Source: Gammaproteobacteria bacterium (lineage in GTDB: Bacteria; Pseudomonadota; Gammaproteobacteria; SZUA-229). From it: a stretch of 37,997 nucleotides of DNA. Each line of letters starts with the position of its first letter. Position 1 is the stretch's first letter. The notes beneath the pieces were generated by a model that made no database searches, had not been told where the DNA came from, and saw only the letters and a program-made list of their open reading frames with translations. The position numbers and the translations under genes were made by a program. Below, piece after piece: positions 18,439 through 29,069 of this stretch. The stretch spans positions 74,114 through 112,110 of the forward strand of contig JAOUKV010000007.1 in NCBI GenBank assembly GCA_029882355.1, read 5' to 3'.

Positions 18439-21060
18439 TTAATTCAGGCTTTTTTCGAGCAATTCGTACACATCCCGAGACAGCTGTGGCAATTGCTTCA
18501 AACGATCTAATTCAGTTTTCATATGCGTTTGTCGCTGATCGTCATAACGCTTCCAGCGAGTGAGCGGCGTGGTCAATCGTGAGGCGATTTGTGGGTTCAG
18601 ATCATTGAGCCGTTCGATGTAGTGACCCAACAGACGATAACCTTCACCGCTAGTGGCATGGAAACAAACTGGATTGCCGGAACAGAAAGCTCCCAACAAA
18701 GAACGTACTCGATTTGGGTTCTTCAAGTCGAAATCGTCGTGTTCGAACAGTTGCTCAACACGCTGCAAGGTATCGTCCTGTGGTGCTGTCGCCTGAATCA
18801 TGAACCACTTATCCATAACCAACTGGTCGCGTTTCCACTGCTGGTAGAAATCCTCGATAACCCGGTCACGTGAATCACAAGCATGATGAACCAGTACGCG
18901 AAAAGCCGCCAGTTGATCAGTCATATTACTGGCCTGTTCAAATTGCTTCAGCGCCAGGGCTTCTGCGCGTTTATCCTGACTCGCCACCATGTAAGACAGG
19001 GCGGTATTTTTTAGCACACGTGCGCCCATTGAAGCGGGCGACAAATCATATTCGACTGATTCGCATTGTTGGTAAACATCCAACCAGTTTTCAAACAGTT
19101 CTGAACCCAAAGCCTGCTCCATCAGCTTCTGTGACTGGTGAATCGCATCGACATCAATAACATCCATCATTTCCGAAATATAAGCCTGTGACGGTAAAGT
19201 CAGCGCCCTCGCGGACAAGGCTTTATCCAATGTCTGGTTGGATAATATTTTTTGATAAGCGCTCACATAATATTCAGGCACGGCCTGCACATCTGCCTGT
19301 TTAATACCATTGAGAATAATACGAACCGCCAGTTGCTGGCCAGCATCCCAACGGTTAAAACCATCGCCATCATTCGCCATACAAAAAGCCAGCTCTTCAT
19401 CGGAACGATTGAAATTCATTTTCACCGGCGCAGAAAAACCTCGCAGTATCGAAAGCACAGGTTTTTCTTTTACTTCTTCAAAAACAAAGTGCTGAATTTC
19501 TTCATTTAAGCGCAAGGTAAACGACGTATTTTTAATATCCGCGTGTGCAACTTCCATATCACTACCAGCGCTATCCATCAAAGCAACACGAACCGGAATA
19601 TCAAACGCTTGCTTACTCACCTGCTCGGCAGTCGCCGGTGTCGTCTGTTTTAATTCAAGCTCATAACGTTGTGTATTTTCATCATATGATTCTTCCACCG
19701 TAATTTCAGGCGTACCCGACTGTTTATACCAGCGCCTGAACTGTGTCAGCTCAACATCATTGGCGGCTTCCATTGCGACAATAAAATCTTCTGTGGTCAC
19801 AGCTTGCCCATCGTGGCGATCAAAATACAAATCCATACCTTTTCTGAAACCATCATCACCCAGAATAGTGTGAATCATGCGAATCACTTCCGCGCCTTTG
19901 TTATAAACGGTGACAGTGTAGAAGTTATTAATTTCAAGATAGGCATCGGGCTGAATCGGGTGCGCCATTGGCCCTGCATCTTCAGCAAACTGCGCGGTGC
20001 GCAACACGTTCACATCGTCGATTCGTTTAGGTGTTTCCGCATTCATGTCCGCTGTAAAACGTTGATCACGGAACACCGTTAAACCTTCTTTTAGCGTCAA
20101 CTGAAACCAGTCACGACAGGTAACTCGATTGCCACTCCAGTTATGAAAGTACTCGTGACCAATCACCGCTTCGATATTGATAAAATCAACATCGGTGGCG
20201 GTTTCTTTTTTCGCCAGCACGTATTTAGAATTAAAGACGTTAAGTCCCTTATTTTCCATAGCGCCCATATTGAAGTCGTCAACCGCAACGATGTTATAGA
20301 CACTCAGGTCGTATTCGCGCCCATAGACCTGTTCGTCCCACTGCATAGATTTAACCAGCGAACGCATCGCGTGGTCGCATTGATCAATATTGTGATGCTG
20401 CACATAAATACGCAGATCAACTTCTTTGCCCGACATCGTAGTGAACTTATCTTCTATAAATGCCAGATCACCCGCGACCAGTGCAAACAAATAACAGGAC
20501 TTTTTGAATGGGTCTTCCCAGCGACACCAATGATATCCACCGTCATAATCACCAGCAATAGTAGGATTGCCATTCGATAATAAAATTGGGTATTTTTTCT
20601 TATCGGCAATAATGGTTGTGCTGAACTTAGCCATCACATCGGGTCGATCGAGGAAATAAGTGATTTTACGGAAACCCTCAGCTTCACACTGAGTACAGAA
20701 ATTACCACTGGATTTATATAAACCCTCAAGCGAGGTATTTTCCTGTGGTTTTATGATGGTTTTTATTTCCAGCGTAAAACTGTCAGGCACCACATGAATA
20801 ACCATATCGGTGGCTGAAACAGCATATTCTGTAAGCTCAAGCGAGCGTCCATCAATTGAAACACCATCAAGCAGCAGTTCTTCACCCTGTAAAACTAGTG
20901 CCTGGTCACCCGCTATACTCTCATTCTTTTTAACAGTTAAGGTCGAAGTAACATAGGTCTGCTCTTCTACAAGATCAAATATCAGATCAACGTCAGTGAT
21001 CCAGTAAGCAGGTTGTGTGTAATCTTTCAGATAAATCATGTTCGGATTGGTATCTTTCAT
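18439..21060 (-). CDS. pepN: Aminopeptidase N
   Basis: A cytosolic M1-family zinc aminopeptidase of broad specificity, working late in protein turnover. Its 873 residues match E. coli PepN (870). The exopeptidase motif GAMEN is at 266-270, and the zinc site HEYFH at 302-306 is completed by Glu325 (KEGLTVF). The N-terminus (IYLKDYTQPAYWITDVDLIFDL) and the C-terminal helical domain (NPNRVRSLLGAF) are also typical. The start Met-Lys-Asp-Thr is the first ATG. It lies downstream of tRNA-Pro on minus but behind that gene's terminator, so it should have its own promoter in 21061-21191. Confidence 0.97.
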   Translation of the reverse strand: MKDTNPNMIYLKDYTQPAYWITDVDLIFDLVEEQTYVTSTLTVKKNESIAGDQALVLQGEELLLDGVSIDGRSLELTEYAVSATDMVIHVVPDSFTLEIKTIIKPQENTSLEGLYKSSGNFCTQCEAEGFRKITYFLDRPDVMAKFSTTIIADKKKYPILLSNGNPTIAGDYDGGYHWCRWEDPFKKSCYLFALVAGDLAFIEDKFTTMSGKEVDLRIYVQHHNIDQCDHAMRSLVKSMQWDEQVYGREYDLSVYNIVAVDDFNMGAMENKGLNVFNSKYVLAKKETATDVDFINIEAVIGHEYFHNWSGNRVTCRDWFQLTLKEGLTVFRDQRFTADMNAETPKRIDDVNVLRTAQFAEDAGPMAHPIQPDAYLEINNFYTVTVYNKGAEVIRMIHTILGDDGFRKGMDLYFDRHDGQAVTTEDFIVAMEAANDVELTQFRRWYKQSGTPEITVEESYDENTQRYELELKQTTPATAEQVSKQAFDIPVRVALMDSAGSDMEVAHADIKNTSFTLRLNEEIQHFVFEEVKEKPVLSILRGFSAPVKMNFNRSDEELAFCMANDGDGFNRWDAGQQLAVRIILNGIKQADVQAVPEYYVSAYQKILSNQTLDKALSARALTLPSQAYISEMMDVIDVDAIHQSQKLMEQALGSELFENWLDVYQQCESVEYDLSPASMGARVLKNTALSYMVASQDKRAEALALKQFEQASNMTDQLAAFRVLVHHACDSRDRVIEDFYQQWKRDQLVMDKWFMIQATAPQDDTLQRVEQLFEHDDFDLKNPNRVRSLLGAFCSGNPVCFHATSGEGYRLLGHYIERLNDLNPQIASRLTTPLTRWKRYDDQRQTHMKTELDRLKQLPQLSRDVYELLEKSLN

Positions 21061-21191
21061 AATGAATTTGCTATAGAGGCAGTGTTATAAGTTTATTTAG
21101 AAAGAGTTTAACCAAATATTGGTGGTGGTTGGAGATTAATACAACAGGGTGATTTTTATGGATATTACGAACAAGACCCTGCCGATTCGAC

Positions 21192-21221
21192 AAAAAAAAG
21201 ACCGTCTCGTTAGAGACAGCC
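21192..21221 (-). terminator. Intrinsic terminator after tRNA-Pro
   Basis: On minus, GGCTGTCTC pairs with GAGACGGTC (two G-U pairs) around a 4-base loop and is followed by a run of T residues (A-run on plus, 21192-21199). It starts 11 bases after the tRNA 3' end, a textbook rho-independent terminator. Confidence 0.85.
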
Positions 21222-21231
21222 TTTTTGTTTT

Positions 21232-21308
21232 TGGTCGGGACGGCAGGATTTGAACCTGCGACCACTACACCCCCAGTGTAGTGCGCTACCAGACTGCGCT
21301 ACGCCCCG
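21232..21308 (-). tRNA. tRNA-Pro(GGG)
   Basis: The minus strand folds into a 77-base cloverleaf. The acceptor CGGGGCG pairs with CGTCCCG (one G-U), the anticodon stem CTACA/TGTAG holds the loop CTGGGGG (anticodon GGG), and the T-arm has GGTTCAAATCC. The 3' CCA is encoded. It lies after the merR-type gene and is closed by an intrinsic terminator. Confidence 0.96.
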
Positions 21309-21412
21309 TGAAGGTCGCATAGGATACCCGAAACGGGTTCAACTTATAAGATCTGGAATGAAAGATTTTTGAAAAAACTCAATCAATAGAGCTTTGAATG
21401 ATGCAGAGTTTT

Positions 21413-21769
21413 CTAGTTTTTGAAAAGAACCAGTAATTCTTCGAGTTCGGTTCTCATCTGACGAACAATCTGCTGACTCTGATTATTATCATCAGCAACT
21501 TCTTCACCAGTCAGTTTTAAACGTGCGCCACCTATGGTGTAACCCTGATCATAGAGCAGGCTGCGGATCTGACGAATAAGAATGACATCGTGACGCTGGT
21601 AGTAACGTCGATTTCCACGACGTTTTACTGGCTTTAGCTGTGTGAATTCCTGTTCCCAATAACGCAGGACATGAGATTTAACGCCGCACAGTTCGCTGAC
21701 TTCACCGATGGTGAAATAGCGTTTGCCCGGTATTGTTGGTAATTCGTTATTATTGCTCGCTTCCAGCAT
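21413..21769 (-). CDS. MerR-family regulator following ihfA
   Basis: A 118-residue regulator with a MerR winged-helix DNA-binding domain at residues 18-85 ([25 protein letters not shown] in the first half, [11 protein letters not shown] in the wing). A short coiled-coil tail replaces an effector domain. There is no metal-binding Cys set, so a metal or redox sensor is unlikely. The same gene follows ihfA in Pseudomonas and many other gammaproteobacteria. The only available ATG lies inside ihfA, giving a 20-base overlap and likely translational coupling. The target is unknown. Confidence 0.88.
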   Translation of the reverse strand: MLEASNNNELPTIPGKRYFTIGEVSELCGVKSHVLRYWEQEFTQLKPVKRRGNRRYYQRHDVILIRQIRSLLYDQGYTIGGARLKLTGEEVADDNNQSQQIVRQMRTELEELLVLFKN

Positions 21770-22049
21770 AAGCTTCTACTCTTTGCTTCAGTTTTTGACC
21801 TGGTCGGAAAGTAACGACTCTTCTAGCAGAAATTGGAATTTCTTCGCCTGTTTTAGGATTTCGACCCGGTCTTTCGGTCTTGTCCCTCAGGATAAAATTA
21901 CCAAAGCCTGAAAGTTTGACGTGGTTAGCGTCACCCAATGCTGCACGAACCTCTTCAAAGAACAATTCAACCAGTTCCTTGGCCTCACGTTTGTTGAGAC
22001 CGAGTTCTTCATACAGACTTTCTGCCAAATCAGCTTTCGTTAATGCCAT
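21750..22049 (-). CDS. ihfA: Integration host factor subunit alpha
   Basis: A nucleoid protein that, with IhfB, bends DNA sharply at specific sites in recombination, replication and sigma-54 promoters. It has 99 residues, the usual length. Diagnostic segments are [20 protein letters not shown], the arm region [21 protein letters not shown] with the intercalating Pro, and [17 protein letters not shown]. It lies two bases after the pheT stop, the conserved pheST-ihfA arrangement, and so is co-transcribed with the Phe-tRNA synthetase genes. Confidence 0.97.
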   Translation of the reverse strand: MALTKADLAESLYEELGLNKREAKELVELFFEEVRAALGDANHVKLSGFGNFILRDKTERPGRNPKTGEEIPISARRVVTFRPGQKLKQRVEAYAGSEQ

Positions 22050-22051
22050 AC

Positions 22052-24424
22052 CTACTCCCGAAGTGTAGCAGCAAATTTTTGTTTTAGTGTGGAAACGACT
22101 TTTTCTACTTCTGTCTCCACGTCGTTGTCGGTAAGAGTGCGTGAAAAGTCCTGTAAAATCAAGCCTAAAGCGACACTTTTTCGTCCTGAATCGACACCCT
22201 TTCCGGTATATATATCAAATATTTTAATATTCTGCAGTAAATCTGAGGTTATCTCGGTAATACAATCCTGTATCGACTGTACGGTCACGCTTTCATCCAC
22301 CACAACTGCCAGATCACGCCTTACTTCTGGGAAACGCGATAGTGGAGAAAATGTCGGTAAAACCGTCGATTTCACTATATTTAGCGTTAATTCAAAGACA
22401 TAGACAGTTTCATCTAAATCTAACTGTTTCATTATTTCTGGATGCAGTGTGCCTATCCAGCCGGAAAATTCACCATCAATTAAAACGCGCGCTGATTGGC
22501 CAGGATGTAGCGCTGGATGCCTTGCCGCTTCAAGCGCACACGCCTTACCTGTGCTTGATAACAGCGCTTCTACATCGCCTTTGAGGTCGAAGAAATCAAC
22601 TTTTTTAGCTTCTGCCGACCATTGTTCTGGTAGCAGATTGCCGCAAATAGCACCTGCGATCATATTCACCTGATTTAAGGCTCCATCATCACCTGGGTTA
22701 AAACACATACCGGTTTCGAACAGGCGAACCCGATTATGCTGGCGATTTAAATTGTGCTGCACTGCCTGGATCAAACCCGGCCACAGCGATGTTCTCATCA
22801 CCGCCATTTCTGACGAAATAGGATTCGCCAATTTCACTGCATTCGATTCGGGATCAAGCATTTTCTGCGCCTTAGGGTCAATGAAGCTGTAGGTGATCGC
22901 CTCAAAATATCCACGATTGACCAGCGTACTGCGCAATACCGAGGTTGAAACCTCATATTCGGTTTGTGGTTTCATGCAACCGCTGTAATCAGGCTGTGTT
23001 CTTGGAATATTGTTGTAACCGTAGATTCTGACCAGTTCTTCCAGCAAATCAGCTTCGATGGCAATATCAAAACGGAAACTGGGCGGTGTTACCTGCCAGC
23101 CGCCATCGACTACCGTTACCTGCATTTCCAGACGTTTGAAGATGGCTTCGACTTCATCAGCCTGCATCTCGATACCCAGCAAACGCTGAATACGGGCATG
23201 TCGCAAATGAATGGCCAGACCTTCCGTAGGATAAGCATCAGTGGTTTTTTCTATGACCGCACCGGCTTCACCACCACAAATTTCAAGTACCAGCGCTGTC
23301 GCTCGCTCAATGGCTTTTACCTGCAACTGAGGATCAACACCACGTTCAAAACGGTGTGAAGAGTCTGTGTGCAAACCAAAACCACGAGCTTTACCGGCAA
23401 TATATTCGGGCTTGAAGAAGGCGCTTTCTAGCAAGATTGAGGCCGTAGTATCGCTGACACCCGAACCCTCTCCACCCATAACACCTGCAAGAGCTAACGC
23501 CTTACTGTTATCAGCAATAAGCAGTGACTCTTCATCCAGTTCGATACATTTACCGTCAAGAAGTGTAATTTTTTCGTCTTTTTTAGCGAAACGAACTTGA
23601 ATACCCGTATCCAGCGTTGCCAGATCAAAGGCATGCATAGGCTGTCCCAGTTCGAGCATGACGTAGTTAGTGATATCCACAATCGGACCCAGACCACGAA
23701 TACCTGAACGCCTTAATCTTTCCAGCATCCACATGGGTGTTTGAGCTTTGCTGTCAACGCCTGTGATAACTCGGCCAGCATAATGACTACATACCTCTGT
23801 CGCCTGTATTTCAACGGGGAAACTGGCATCACTACTAGCAGCCACTGGCTCGCAGGCTTCACCGATGACATCACACTGGTTCAAAGTACCCAACTCACGC
23901 GCCACACCCGCAATGCTCAAACAATCACCACGGTTTGGCGTTAAATCTATTTCGATGCAATTATCATCCAGTTCCAAATATTCGCGCACATCCATGCCAA
24001 CAGGTGCATCTTCAGGCAGCTCCATCAAACCTTCAGCCTGATCCGCCAGACCCAGTTCTTTTTCGGAACAGAGCATGCCCGACGATTCAACGCCGCGTAA
24101 TTTTGCAGGCTTAATCTTAAAGTCACCTGGAAGTACTGCACCAATTTTTGCCAGAGGAATAATTAAACCTTCGCGCACGTTAGAAGCACCACATACAATT
24201 TGCAGGGTTTCTTTGCCGTCAGTTACCTGACAGACATTTAATTTATCGGCATCGGGGTGTTTTTCTATTGATTCAACGCGCGCAACTACAACATTATTAA
24301 ACTCTGCAGCCGCTGGCTCAACACCATCAATTTCCAGACCAGCCATAGTCAGCTGATCACACATTTCTTCAGTAGAAATATTTGGGTTAACCCAGCTTCT
24401 TAACCACTGTTCGCTAATTTTCAT
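22052..24424 (-). CDS. pheT: Phenylalanyl-tRNA synthetase beta subunit
   Basis: The beta subunit of the alpha2-beta2 synthetase that charges tRNA-Phe; it carries the editing site and tRNA-binding domains. It has 790 residues (E. coli 795). The N-terminal part is [14 protein letters not shown] with the EMAP-like tRNA-binding domain (around 40-150). The B3/4 editing domain includes GRVITGVD, the B5 domain [10 protein letters not shown], and the C-terminal anticodon-binding domain [17 protein letters not shown]. It is ten bases after pheS and two bases before ihfA on the same strand. Confidence 0.97.
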   Translation of the reverse strand: MKISEQWLRSWVNPNISTEEMCDQLTMAGLEIDGVEPAAAEFNNVVVARVESIEKHPDADKLNVCQVTDGKETLQIVCGASNVREGLIIPLAKIGAVLPGDFKIKPAKLRGVESSGMLCSEKELGLADQAEGLMELPEDAPVGMDVREYLELDDNCIEIDLTPNRGDCLSIAGVARELGTLNQCDVIGEACEPVAASSDASFPVEIQATEVCSHYAGRVITGVDSKAQTPMWMLERLRRSGIRGLGPIVDITNYVMLELGQPMHAFDLATLDTGIQVRFAKKDEKITLLDGKCIELDEESLLIADNSKALALAGVMGGEGSGVSDTTASILLESAFFKPEYIAGKARGFGLHTDSSHRFERGVDPQLQVKAIERATALVLEICGGEAGAVIEKTTDAYPTEGLAIHLRHARIQRLLGIEMQADEVEAIFKRLEMQVTVVDGGWQVTPPSFRFDIAIEADLLEELVRIYGYNNIPRTQPDYSGCMKPQTEYEVSTSVLRSTLVNRGYFEAITYSFIDPKAQKMLDPESNAVKLANPISSEMAVMRTSLWPGLIQAVQHNLNRQHNRVRLFETGMCFNPGDDGALNQVNMIAGAICGNLLPEQWSAEAKKVDFFDLKGDVEALLSSTGKACALEAARHPALHPGQSARVLIDGEFSGWIGTLHPEIMKQLDLDETVYVFELTLNIVKSTVLPTFSPLSRFPEVRRDLAVVVDESVTVQSIQDCITEITSDLLQNIKIFDIYTGKGVDSGRKSVALGLILQDFSRTLTDNDVETEVEKVVSTLKQKFAATLRE

Positions 24425-24434
24425 ACATCTACTC

Positions 24435-25451
<1,017 letters not shown>

Positions 25452-25517
25452 TCAATTCTCCCGTCTCACACTACAAAGCAGTTCGCCTTGTCTATTTGGT
25501 TGTTTTCAAGCTAAAGA

Positions 25518-25547
25518 GTAGAAGAAAAATGTTGATTTTTCATCTAC
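25518..25547. promoter_or_regulatory. Hairpin in the pheS leader
   Basis: GTAGAAGAAAAAT and ATTTTTCATCTAC (plus-strand arms, 25518-25530 and 25535-25547) pair over 13 positions with one mismatch around GTTG. It lies between the terminator after rplT and the pheS start. No T-run follows on minus, so it is more likely a regulatory or processing stem than a second terminator. Confidence 0.4.
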
Positions 25548-25575
25548 TTAGCAAAATTTATTAGAAATAAAAAGC

Positions 25576-25603
25576 AAAAAAAAGAGGGAAGCCAGCTTCC
25601 CCC
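25576..25603 (-). terminator. Intrinsic terminator or attenuator between rplT and pheS
   Basis: On minus, GGGAAG pairs with CTTCCC around a 4-base loop (stem 25586-25601) and is followed by eight T residues. It separates rplT from pheS. It may end the thrS-rplT transcript or, if partly read through, act as an attenuator for pheST. Confidence 0.75.
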
Positions 25604-25621
25604 TTCTTATATCGATCAATT

Positions 25622-25643
25622 TATCAGGCTTTCCGGCCTGATA
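25622..25643. promoter_or_regulatory. Stem-loop just after rplT
   Basis: TATCAGGC (25622-25629) and GCCTGATA (25636-25643) form a perfect 8-bp stem with a 6-base loop, starting 17 bases past the rplT stop on minus. No T-run follows. It may protect the 3' end of the upstream message or form part of a leader folding switch. Confidence 0.4.
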
Positions 25644-25659
25644 ATCGATGATAATCGAA

Positions 25660-26019
25660 CTAAGCAGCCAGAGCTTGCTTAGCTTTCTCAGCAAACTGAG
25701 TGAATGCAGCCATATCGTGAACAGCCAAATCAGCCAGCACTTTACGGTCAACTTCAATACCTGCTTTGCTCAAACCATTCATGAAACGGCTGTATGACAT
25801 ATCACATAGACGCGCTGCTGCATTAATACGAACAATCCACAATGAACGGAAAGTACGTTTTTTAACACGGCGGTCACGGTATGCATATTGACCCGCTTTA
25901 ATAACGGCCTGATGGGCAACGCGATAAACTCGACTACGCGCGCCGTAATAACCTTTTGCTTTGGCTAAAACTTTTTTATGTTTAGCTCTGGCTTGTACGC
26001 CTCTTTTTACTCTTGGCAT
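25660..26019 (-). CDS. rplT: 50S ribosomal protein L20
   Basis: A large-subunit assembly protein binding 23S rRNA domain II; in E. coli it also represses rpmI-rplT translation. It has 119 residues. The N-terminal basic arm [18 protein letters not shown] and the lines [33 protein letters not shown] and [25 protein letters not shown]-type core are characteristic. It is 29 bases after rpmI in the standard infC-rpmI-rplT order and is followed by a stem-loop and a terminator. Confidence 0.98.
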   Translation of the reverse strand: MPRVKRGVQARAKHKKVLAKAKGYYGARSRVYRVAHQAVIKAGQYAYRDRRVKKRTFRSLWIVRINAAARLCDMSYSRFMNGLSKAGIEVDRKVLADLAVHDMAAFTQFAEKAKQALAA

Positions 26020-26048
26020 TTCTATATTCTCCGGTTAGCTAAGCTAAA

Positions 26049-26246
26049 TTAAACGTAAGGCAACATGCGGTTGATCATCTTGATGTCATTGTCATGAACC
26101 GTTGCCGCATCACGCAAATGACGTTTACGTTTAGTGCTCTTCTTGGTCAGAATGTGGCTGCGATGTGATTTACCACGTTTCAAAGCGCCAGTACCGGTGC
26201 GACGGAAGCGTTTAGCTGCGCCGCTGTGTGTTTTAATTTTAGGCAT
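26049..26246 (-). CDS. rpmI: 50S ribosomal protein L35
   Basis: A small basic large-subunit protein of 65 residues, the usual length. Diagnostic are [35 protein letters not shown] and the ending INRMLPYV. It lies between infC and rplT on minus. The 86-base gap to infC could contain the L20 translational operator known from E. coli, but I could not identify the pairing by eye. Confidence 0.98.
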   Translation of the reverse strand: MPKIKTHSGAAKRFRRTGTGALKRGKSHRSHILTKKSTKRKRHLRDAATVHDNDIKMINRMLPYV

Positions 26247-26332
26247 AGTGCCATCTCCAATTTTGTTATCTTCAATCTAAGCTCGGTGTTCATCCTGAAA
26301 CTTGGAACCGGCTCACTCGTACTACATTGAGC

Positions 26333-26854
26333 TTATTTGCTCTTTTTCGGCCCCAAAAGCATTACCATCTGGCGCCCTTCCATGCCGGGCATCTGCTCGA
26401 CATTGGAAATATCTTCAAGATCTGCCACAACTCGTTTTAGCAAATCCATTCCTAACTCTTGATGTGCAAATTCGCGACCACGAAAACGCATAGTTATTTT
26501 TGTTTTATCGCCGCCCTCAAGAAACTTGCGAATCATTTTCAACTTAACATTGTAATCACCAATTTCAGTCCTTGGTCTGAACTTGATTTCCTTAGTCTGA
26601 GTTCTTTTCTGCTTCTTCTTAGCGCCCTGCTTCTGCTTACTATTTTCAAAGCGAAATTTACCAAAATCCATAATTCGGCAAACAGGTGGCTCTGCATTTG
26701 GAGAAACTTCTACTAGATCTAAACTTACAGCTTGCGCTTTGGCCAATGCTTCTGCGCTGGTAAGAATACCCAGCTGTTCACCATCCTGATCAATCACTCT
26801 AACCTGCGGGTGAGTGATGTTCTCATTCAGTAATGTCTTTTTAGGTGAAGCGAT
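26333..26854 (-). CDS. infC: Translation initiation factor IF-3 (AUC start)
   Basis: IF-3 binds the 30S subunit, keeps it apart from 50S and discriminates against wrong start codons. A GTG at 26797 would give only 154 residues and lose the conserved N-terminus. The frame extends upstream through codons reading [21 protein letters not shown] to an in-frame TAA, and the only sensible start is the ATC at 26854, eight bases after GGAGG. This gives 173 residues (E. coli 180, AUU start). Conserved lines are [19 protein letters not shown] and [19 protein letters not shown]. The AUC start is the expected basis of IF-3 autoregulation. Only three bases separate it from the thrS stop. Confidence 0.93.
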   Translation of the reverse strand: MASPKKTLLNENITHPQVRVIDQDGEQLGILTSAEALAKAQAVSLDLVEVSPNAEPPVCRIMDFGKFRFENSKQKQGAKKKQKRTQTKEIKFRPRTEIGDYNVKLKMIRKFLEGGDKTKITMRFRGREFAHQELGMDLLKRVVADLEDISNVEQMPGMEGRQMVMLLGPKKSK

Positions 26855-26857
26855 CTT

Positions 26858-28789
26858 TTATTCCTCCAAAACGGCAGAACCGCGGCACGCAATTTCATCT
26901 GAGAATCTGGTAATCAAGCCTTCTATAGACATTGATCCAAGATCCTCTCCACTTCGCGTGCGCACGGTCACCGTGTTATTTTCCAGCTCCTTATCGCCGA
27001 TCACCAGCATATAAGGAACCCGTTGTATTGTGTGCTCGCGGATTTTAAAGCCGATCTTCTCATTTCTCAAGTCTAATTCGACTTTAAATCCTTGTTCGAG
27101 CAACATTTTTTGCATTTTTATCGCAAAACCTGCCTGCTTGTCGGTAATGTTCATAATTACCGCCTGAACCGGTGCCAACCAGAGCGGGAAACGGCCTTCA
27201 TGTTCTTCGATCAAAATACCAATAAATCGCTCAACTGAACCCAGAATCGCGCGATGCAACATCACGGGGACTTTGCGAGTATCGTCTTCAGCCACATACT
27301 GAGCGTCCAGACGACCAGGCATTGAAAAATCGACCTGCATGGTGCCACACTGCCACTGCCTGCCCAGACAATCTTTTAATACAAACTCGATTTTTGGCCC
27401 ATAAAATGCGCCCTCACCAGGCTGTAATTTCCAGTCCAGCCCTTTGTCATCCAATGCTACTTCTAACGCTTTCTCAGCCTTATCCCATGCAGCATCATCA
27501 CCAACACGTTTTTCTGGACGGGTTGATAAAGCAACCATCACCTCGGTAAAACCAAAGTCCGCGTAAACCTCGTAAACCAGATCAATGAAAGCAGAGACTT
27601 CATCCTGTAACTGATCCTCGGTACAGAAGATATGCGCATCATCCTGCACGAAGTTACGTACACGCATCAATCCATGCAGCGTGCCTGATGGCTCATTACG
27701 GTGACAGGAGCCGAACTCCGCCAAGCGTAGCGGCAAATCACGGTAACTTTTCAAACCCTGATTGAAAACCTGAATATGACAGGGGCAGTTCATTGGTTTA
27801 ATGGCGTAGTCGTGATGCTCGGAATGCGTGGTAAACATCATGTCACCGAACTTGTCCCAGTGTCCGGATTTTTCCCACAGACTGCGATCAACAATCTGCG
27901 GCGTATGAATTTCCTGATAATCGTGCTGACGTAATTTTTTACGAATGTAATCCTGCACTTCCAGATTAATCAACCAGCCCTTTTCATGCCAGAACACCAT
28001 ACCCGGTGCTTCTTCCTGAAAATGGAATAGGCCCAGTTTTTTAGCCAACTTACGATGATCACGCTTCTCGGCCTCTTCCAGCTGGTGCAAATACTGATTG
28101 AGCTGCTTTTTATCAGGCCATGCAGTACCGTAAATACGCTGTAACATTTTGTTGTTGGAATCACCGCGCCAGTAAGCACCGGCCAGTTTCATCAACTTGA
28201 AGCCTTTACCCAACATTCCAGTGCTAGGTAAATGCGGGCCACGGCAAACATCGAACCATTCGCCCTGGCGGTAAATTGTTACTTCTTCGCCTTCGGGAAT
28301 AATATCTTCGATGATTTCGACTTTGTATTTTTCACCTAAATCACCGAACAGTTTGATAGCTGCTGCACGATCAATCACTTCACGTTCAATCGGCAAATCA
28401 CGTTTGACGATTTCGTGCATGCGCGCTTCGATTTTTTTCAGGTCCTCTTCATGAAAAGCTTCATCACGCGCAAAGTCATAATAGAAGCCGTTTTCAATCG
28501 CGGGCCCAATAGTAACCTGCGTGTCGGGGTACAGCTCTTGCACGGCCTGGGCCATGACATGTGCACCATCGTGGCGCATCAGCTCCATCGCCTCTTCGCT
28601 CTTACCGGTGATAATGGCCAACTCAGAATCAGATTCGATTAAAAAAGAAGCATCAACCAAATTGCCATTAACACGACCGGCTAAGGTAGCTTTTGCTAAA
28701 CCGGGACCAATATCCTCGGCCACAGCCATCACAGTTAAAGCAGAATCGAAAGAACGTTGAGTACCATCAGGAAGGGTAATGACAGGCAT
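26858..28789 (-). CDS. thrS: Threonyl-tRNA synthetase
   Basis: A class II synthetase that charges tRNA-Thr and represses its own mRNA in E. coli. It has 643 residues (E. coli 642). An N-terminal TGS domain ([20 protein letters not shown]) is followed by the second editing domain ([39 protein letters not shown]). The catalytic core has zinc-site [10 protein letters not shown] and motif 2 [20 protein letters not shown], and the C-terminal anticodon-binding domain starts at about [10 protein letters not shown]. The start is the ATG at 28789 after GGAG. The leader has a tRNA-Thr anticodon-arm mimic next to this ribosome site. It heads the thrS-infC-rpmI-rplT operon, behind tRNA-Val and its terminator. 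Confidence 0.98.
   Translation of the reverse strand: MPVITLPDGTQRSFDSALTVMAVAEDIGPGLAKATLAGRVNGNLVDASFLIESDSELAIITGKSEEAMELMRHDGAHVMAQAVQELYPDTQVTIGPAIENGFYYDFARDEAFHEEDLKKIEARMHEIVKRDLPIEREVIDRAAAIKLFGDLGEKYKVEIIEDIIPEGEEVTIYRQGEWFDVCRGPHLPSTGMLGKGFKLMKLAGAYWRGDSNNKMLQRIYGTAWPDKKQLNQYLHQLEEAEKRDHRKLAKKLGLFHFQEEAPGMVFWHEKGWLINLEVQDYIRKKLRQHDYQEIHTPQIVDRSLWEKSGHWDKFGDMMFTTHSEHHDYAIKPMNCPCHIQVFNQGLKSYRDLPLRLAEFGSCHRNEPSGTLHGLMRVRNFVQDDAHIFCTEDQLQDEVSAFIDLVYEVYADFGFTEVMVALSTRPEKRVGDDAAWDKAEKALEVALDDKGLDWKLQPGEGAFYGPKIEFVLKDCLGRQWQCGTMQVDFSMPGRLDAQYVAEDDTRKVPVMLHRAILGSVERFIGILIEEHEGRFPLWLAPVQAVIMNITDKQAGFAIKMQKMLLEQGFKVELDLRNEKIGFKIREHTIQRVPYMLVIGDKELENNTVTVRTRSGEDLGSMSIEGLITRFSDEIACRGSAVLEE
26863..26867 (-). 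promoter_or_regulatory. Ribosome binding site deciding the infC AUC start
   Basis: GGAGG on minus lies eight bases before the ATC codon and inside the last codons of thrS, whose TAA stop is in frame just ahead of infC. No ATG, GTG or TTG exists in frame at usable spacing. Confidence 0.85.
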
Positions 28790-28795
28790 TATTTT

Positions 28796-28824
28796 CTCCA
28801 GTGGCGACCATTACGAGAGGTCGC
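28796..28824 (-). promoter_or_regulatory. thrS translational operator: tRNA-Thr anticodon-arm mimic
   Basis: On minus, the thrS leader has a GCGACC/GGTCGC stem (28804-28824) capped by TCTCGTAAT. With one U-U pair closing, this is a 7-base loop CUCGUAA: U at position 33, then CGU, the anticodon of a threonine tRNA, then AA. The stem ends three bases before the GGAG ribosome site. E. coli ThrRS represses thrS by binding a similar anticodon-like arm upstream of the start codon. The fold and loop are read from sequence; the binding is inferred. Confidence 0.65.
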
Positions 28825-28844
28825 GTGTTATGTTTAAAAATACT

Positions 28845-28868
28845 AAAAAGCACCGCTTTGCGATGCTT
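28845..28868 (-). terminator. Intrinsic terminator after tRNA-Val
   Basis: AAGCATCGC pairs with GCGGTGCTT on minus (one T-G pair) around AAA and is followed by TTT. It starts seven bases past the tRNA 3' end. It may allow partial read-through into thrS. Confidence 0.75.
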
Positions 28869-28875
28869 AAAAAAT

Positions 28876-28952
28876 TGGTAGGCACGAGTGGATTCGAACC
28901 ACCGACCTCTTCCATGTCAAGGAAGCGCTCTAACCAACTGAGCTACGCGCCT
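28876..28952 (-). tRNA. tRNA-Val(GAC)
   Basis: A 77-base cloverleaf on minus. The acceptor AGGCGCG pairs with CGTGCCT, the D-arm has GCTC...GAGC, the anticodon stem CTTCC/GGAAG holds TTGACAT (anticodon GAC), the T-loop is GTTCGAATC, and CCA is encoded. It lies upstream of thrS with its own promoter and terminator. Confidence 0.96.
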
Positions 28953-28964
28953 GCGAGGCAGCGA

Positions 28965-28993
28965 ACAGTAGCAAAATATGAAGCTTTTCACAA
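28965..28993 (-). promoter_or_regulatory. Sigma-70 promoter for tRNA-Val
   Basis: On minus, TTGTGA (28988-28993) and TACTGT (28965-28970) are spaced by 17 bases, with the -10 box 12 bases before the tRNA 5' end, leaving a very short leader. Confidence 0.55.
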
Positions 28994-29069
28994 GAAAAAC
29001 ACACACCAAAATAACTACAATCCAGCGTTAATTTGGCATTATCATCGTAAACAGGCCTAGAATGTACAC

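Noticed and set aside
21071-21265. Minus-strand ORF of 64 codons starting in tRNA-Pro
   Set aside because: It begins inside the tRNA (reading [11 protein letters not shown], a common tRNA artefact), crosses its terminator and has no ribosome site.
25500-25560. Phe-rich leader peptide for pheST attenuation
   Set aside because: The only short ORF, MKNQHFSSTL, has a single Phe and lies in the arm of a hairpin.
26333-26797. infC started at GTG 26797
   Set aside because: It would remove the conserved IF-3 N-terminus; an ATC with ideal GGAGG spacing exists 57 bases upstream.
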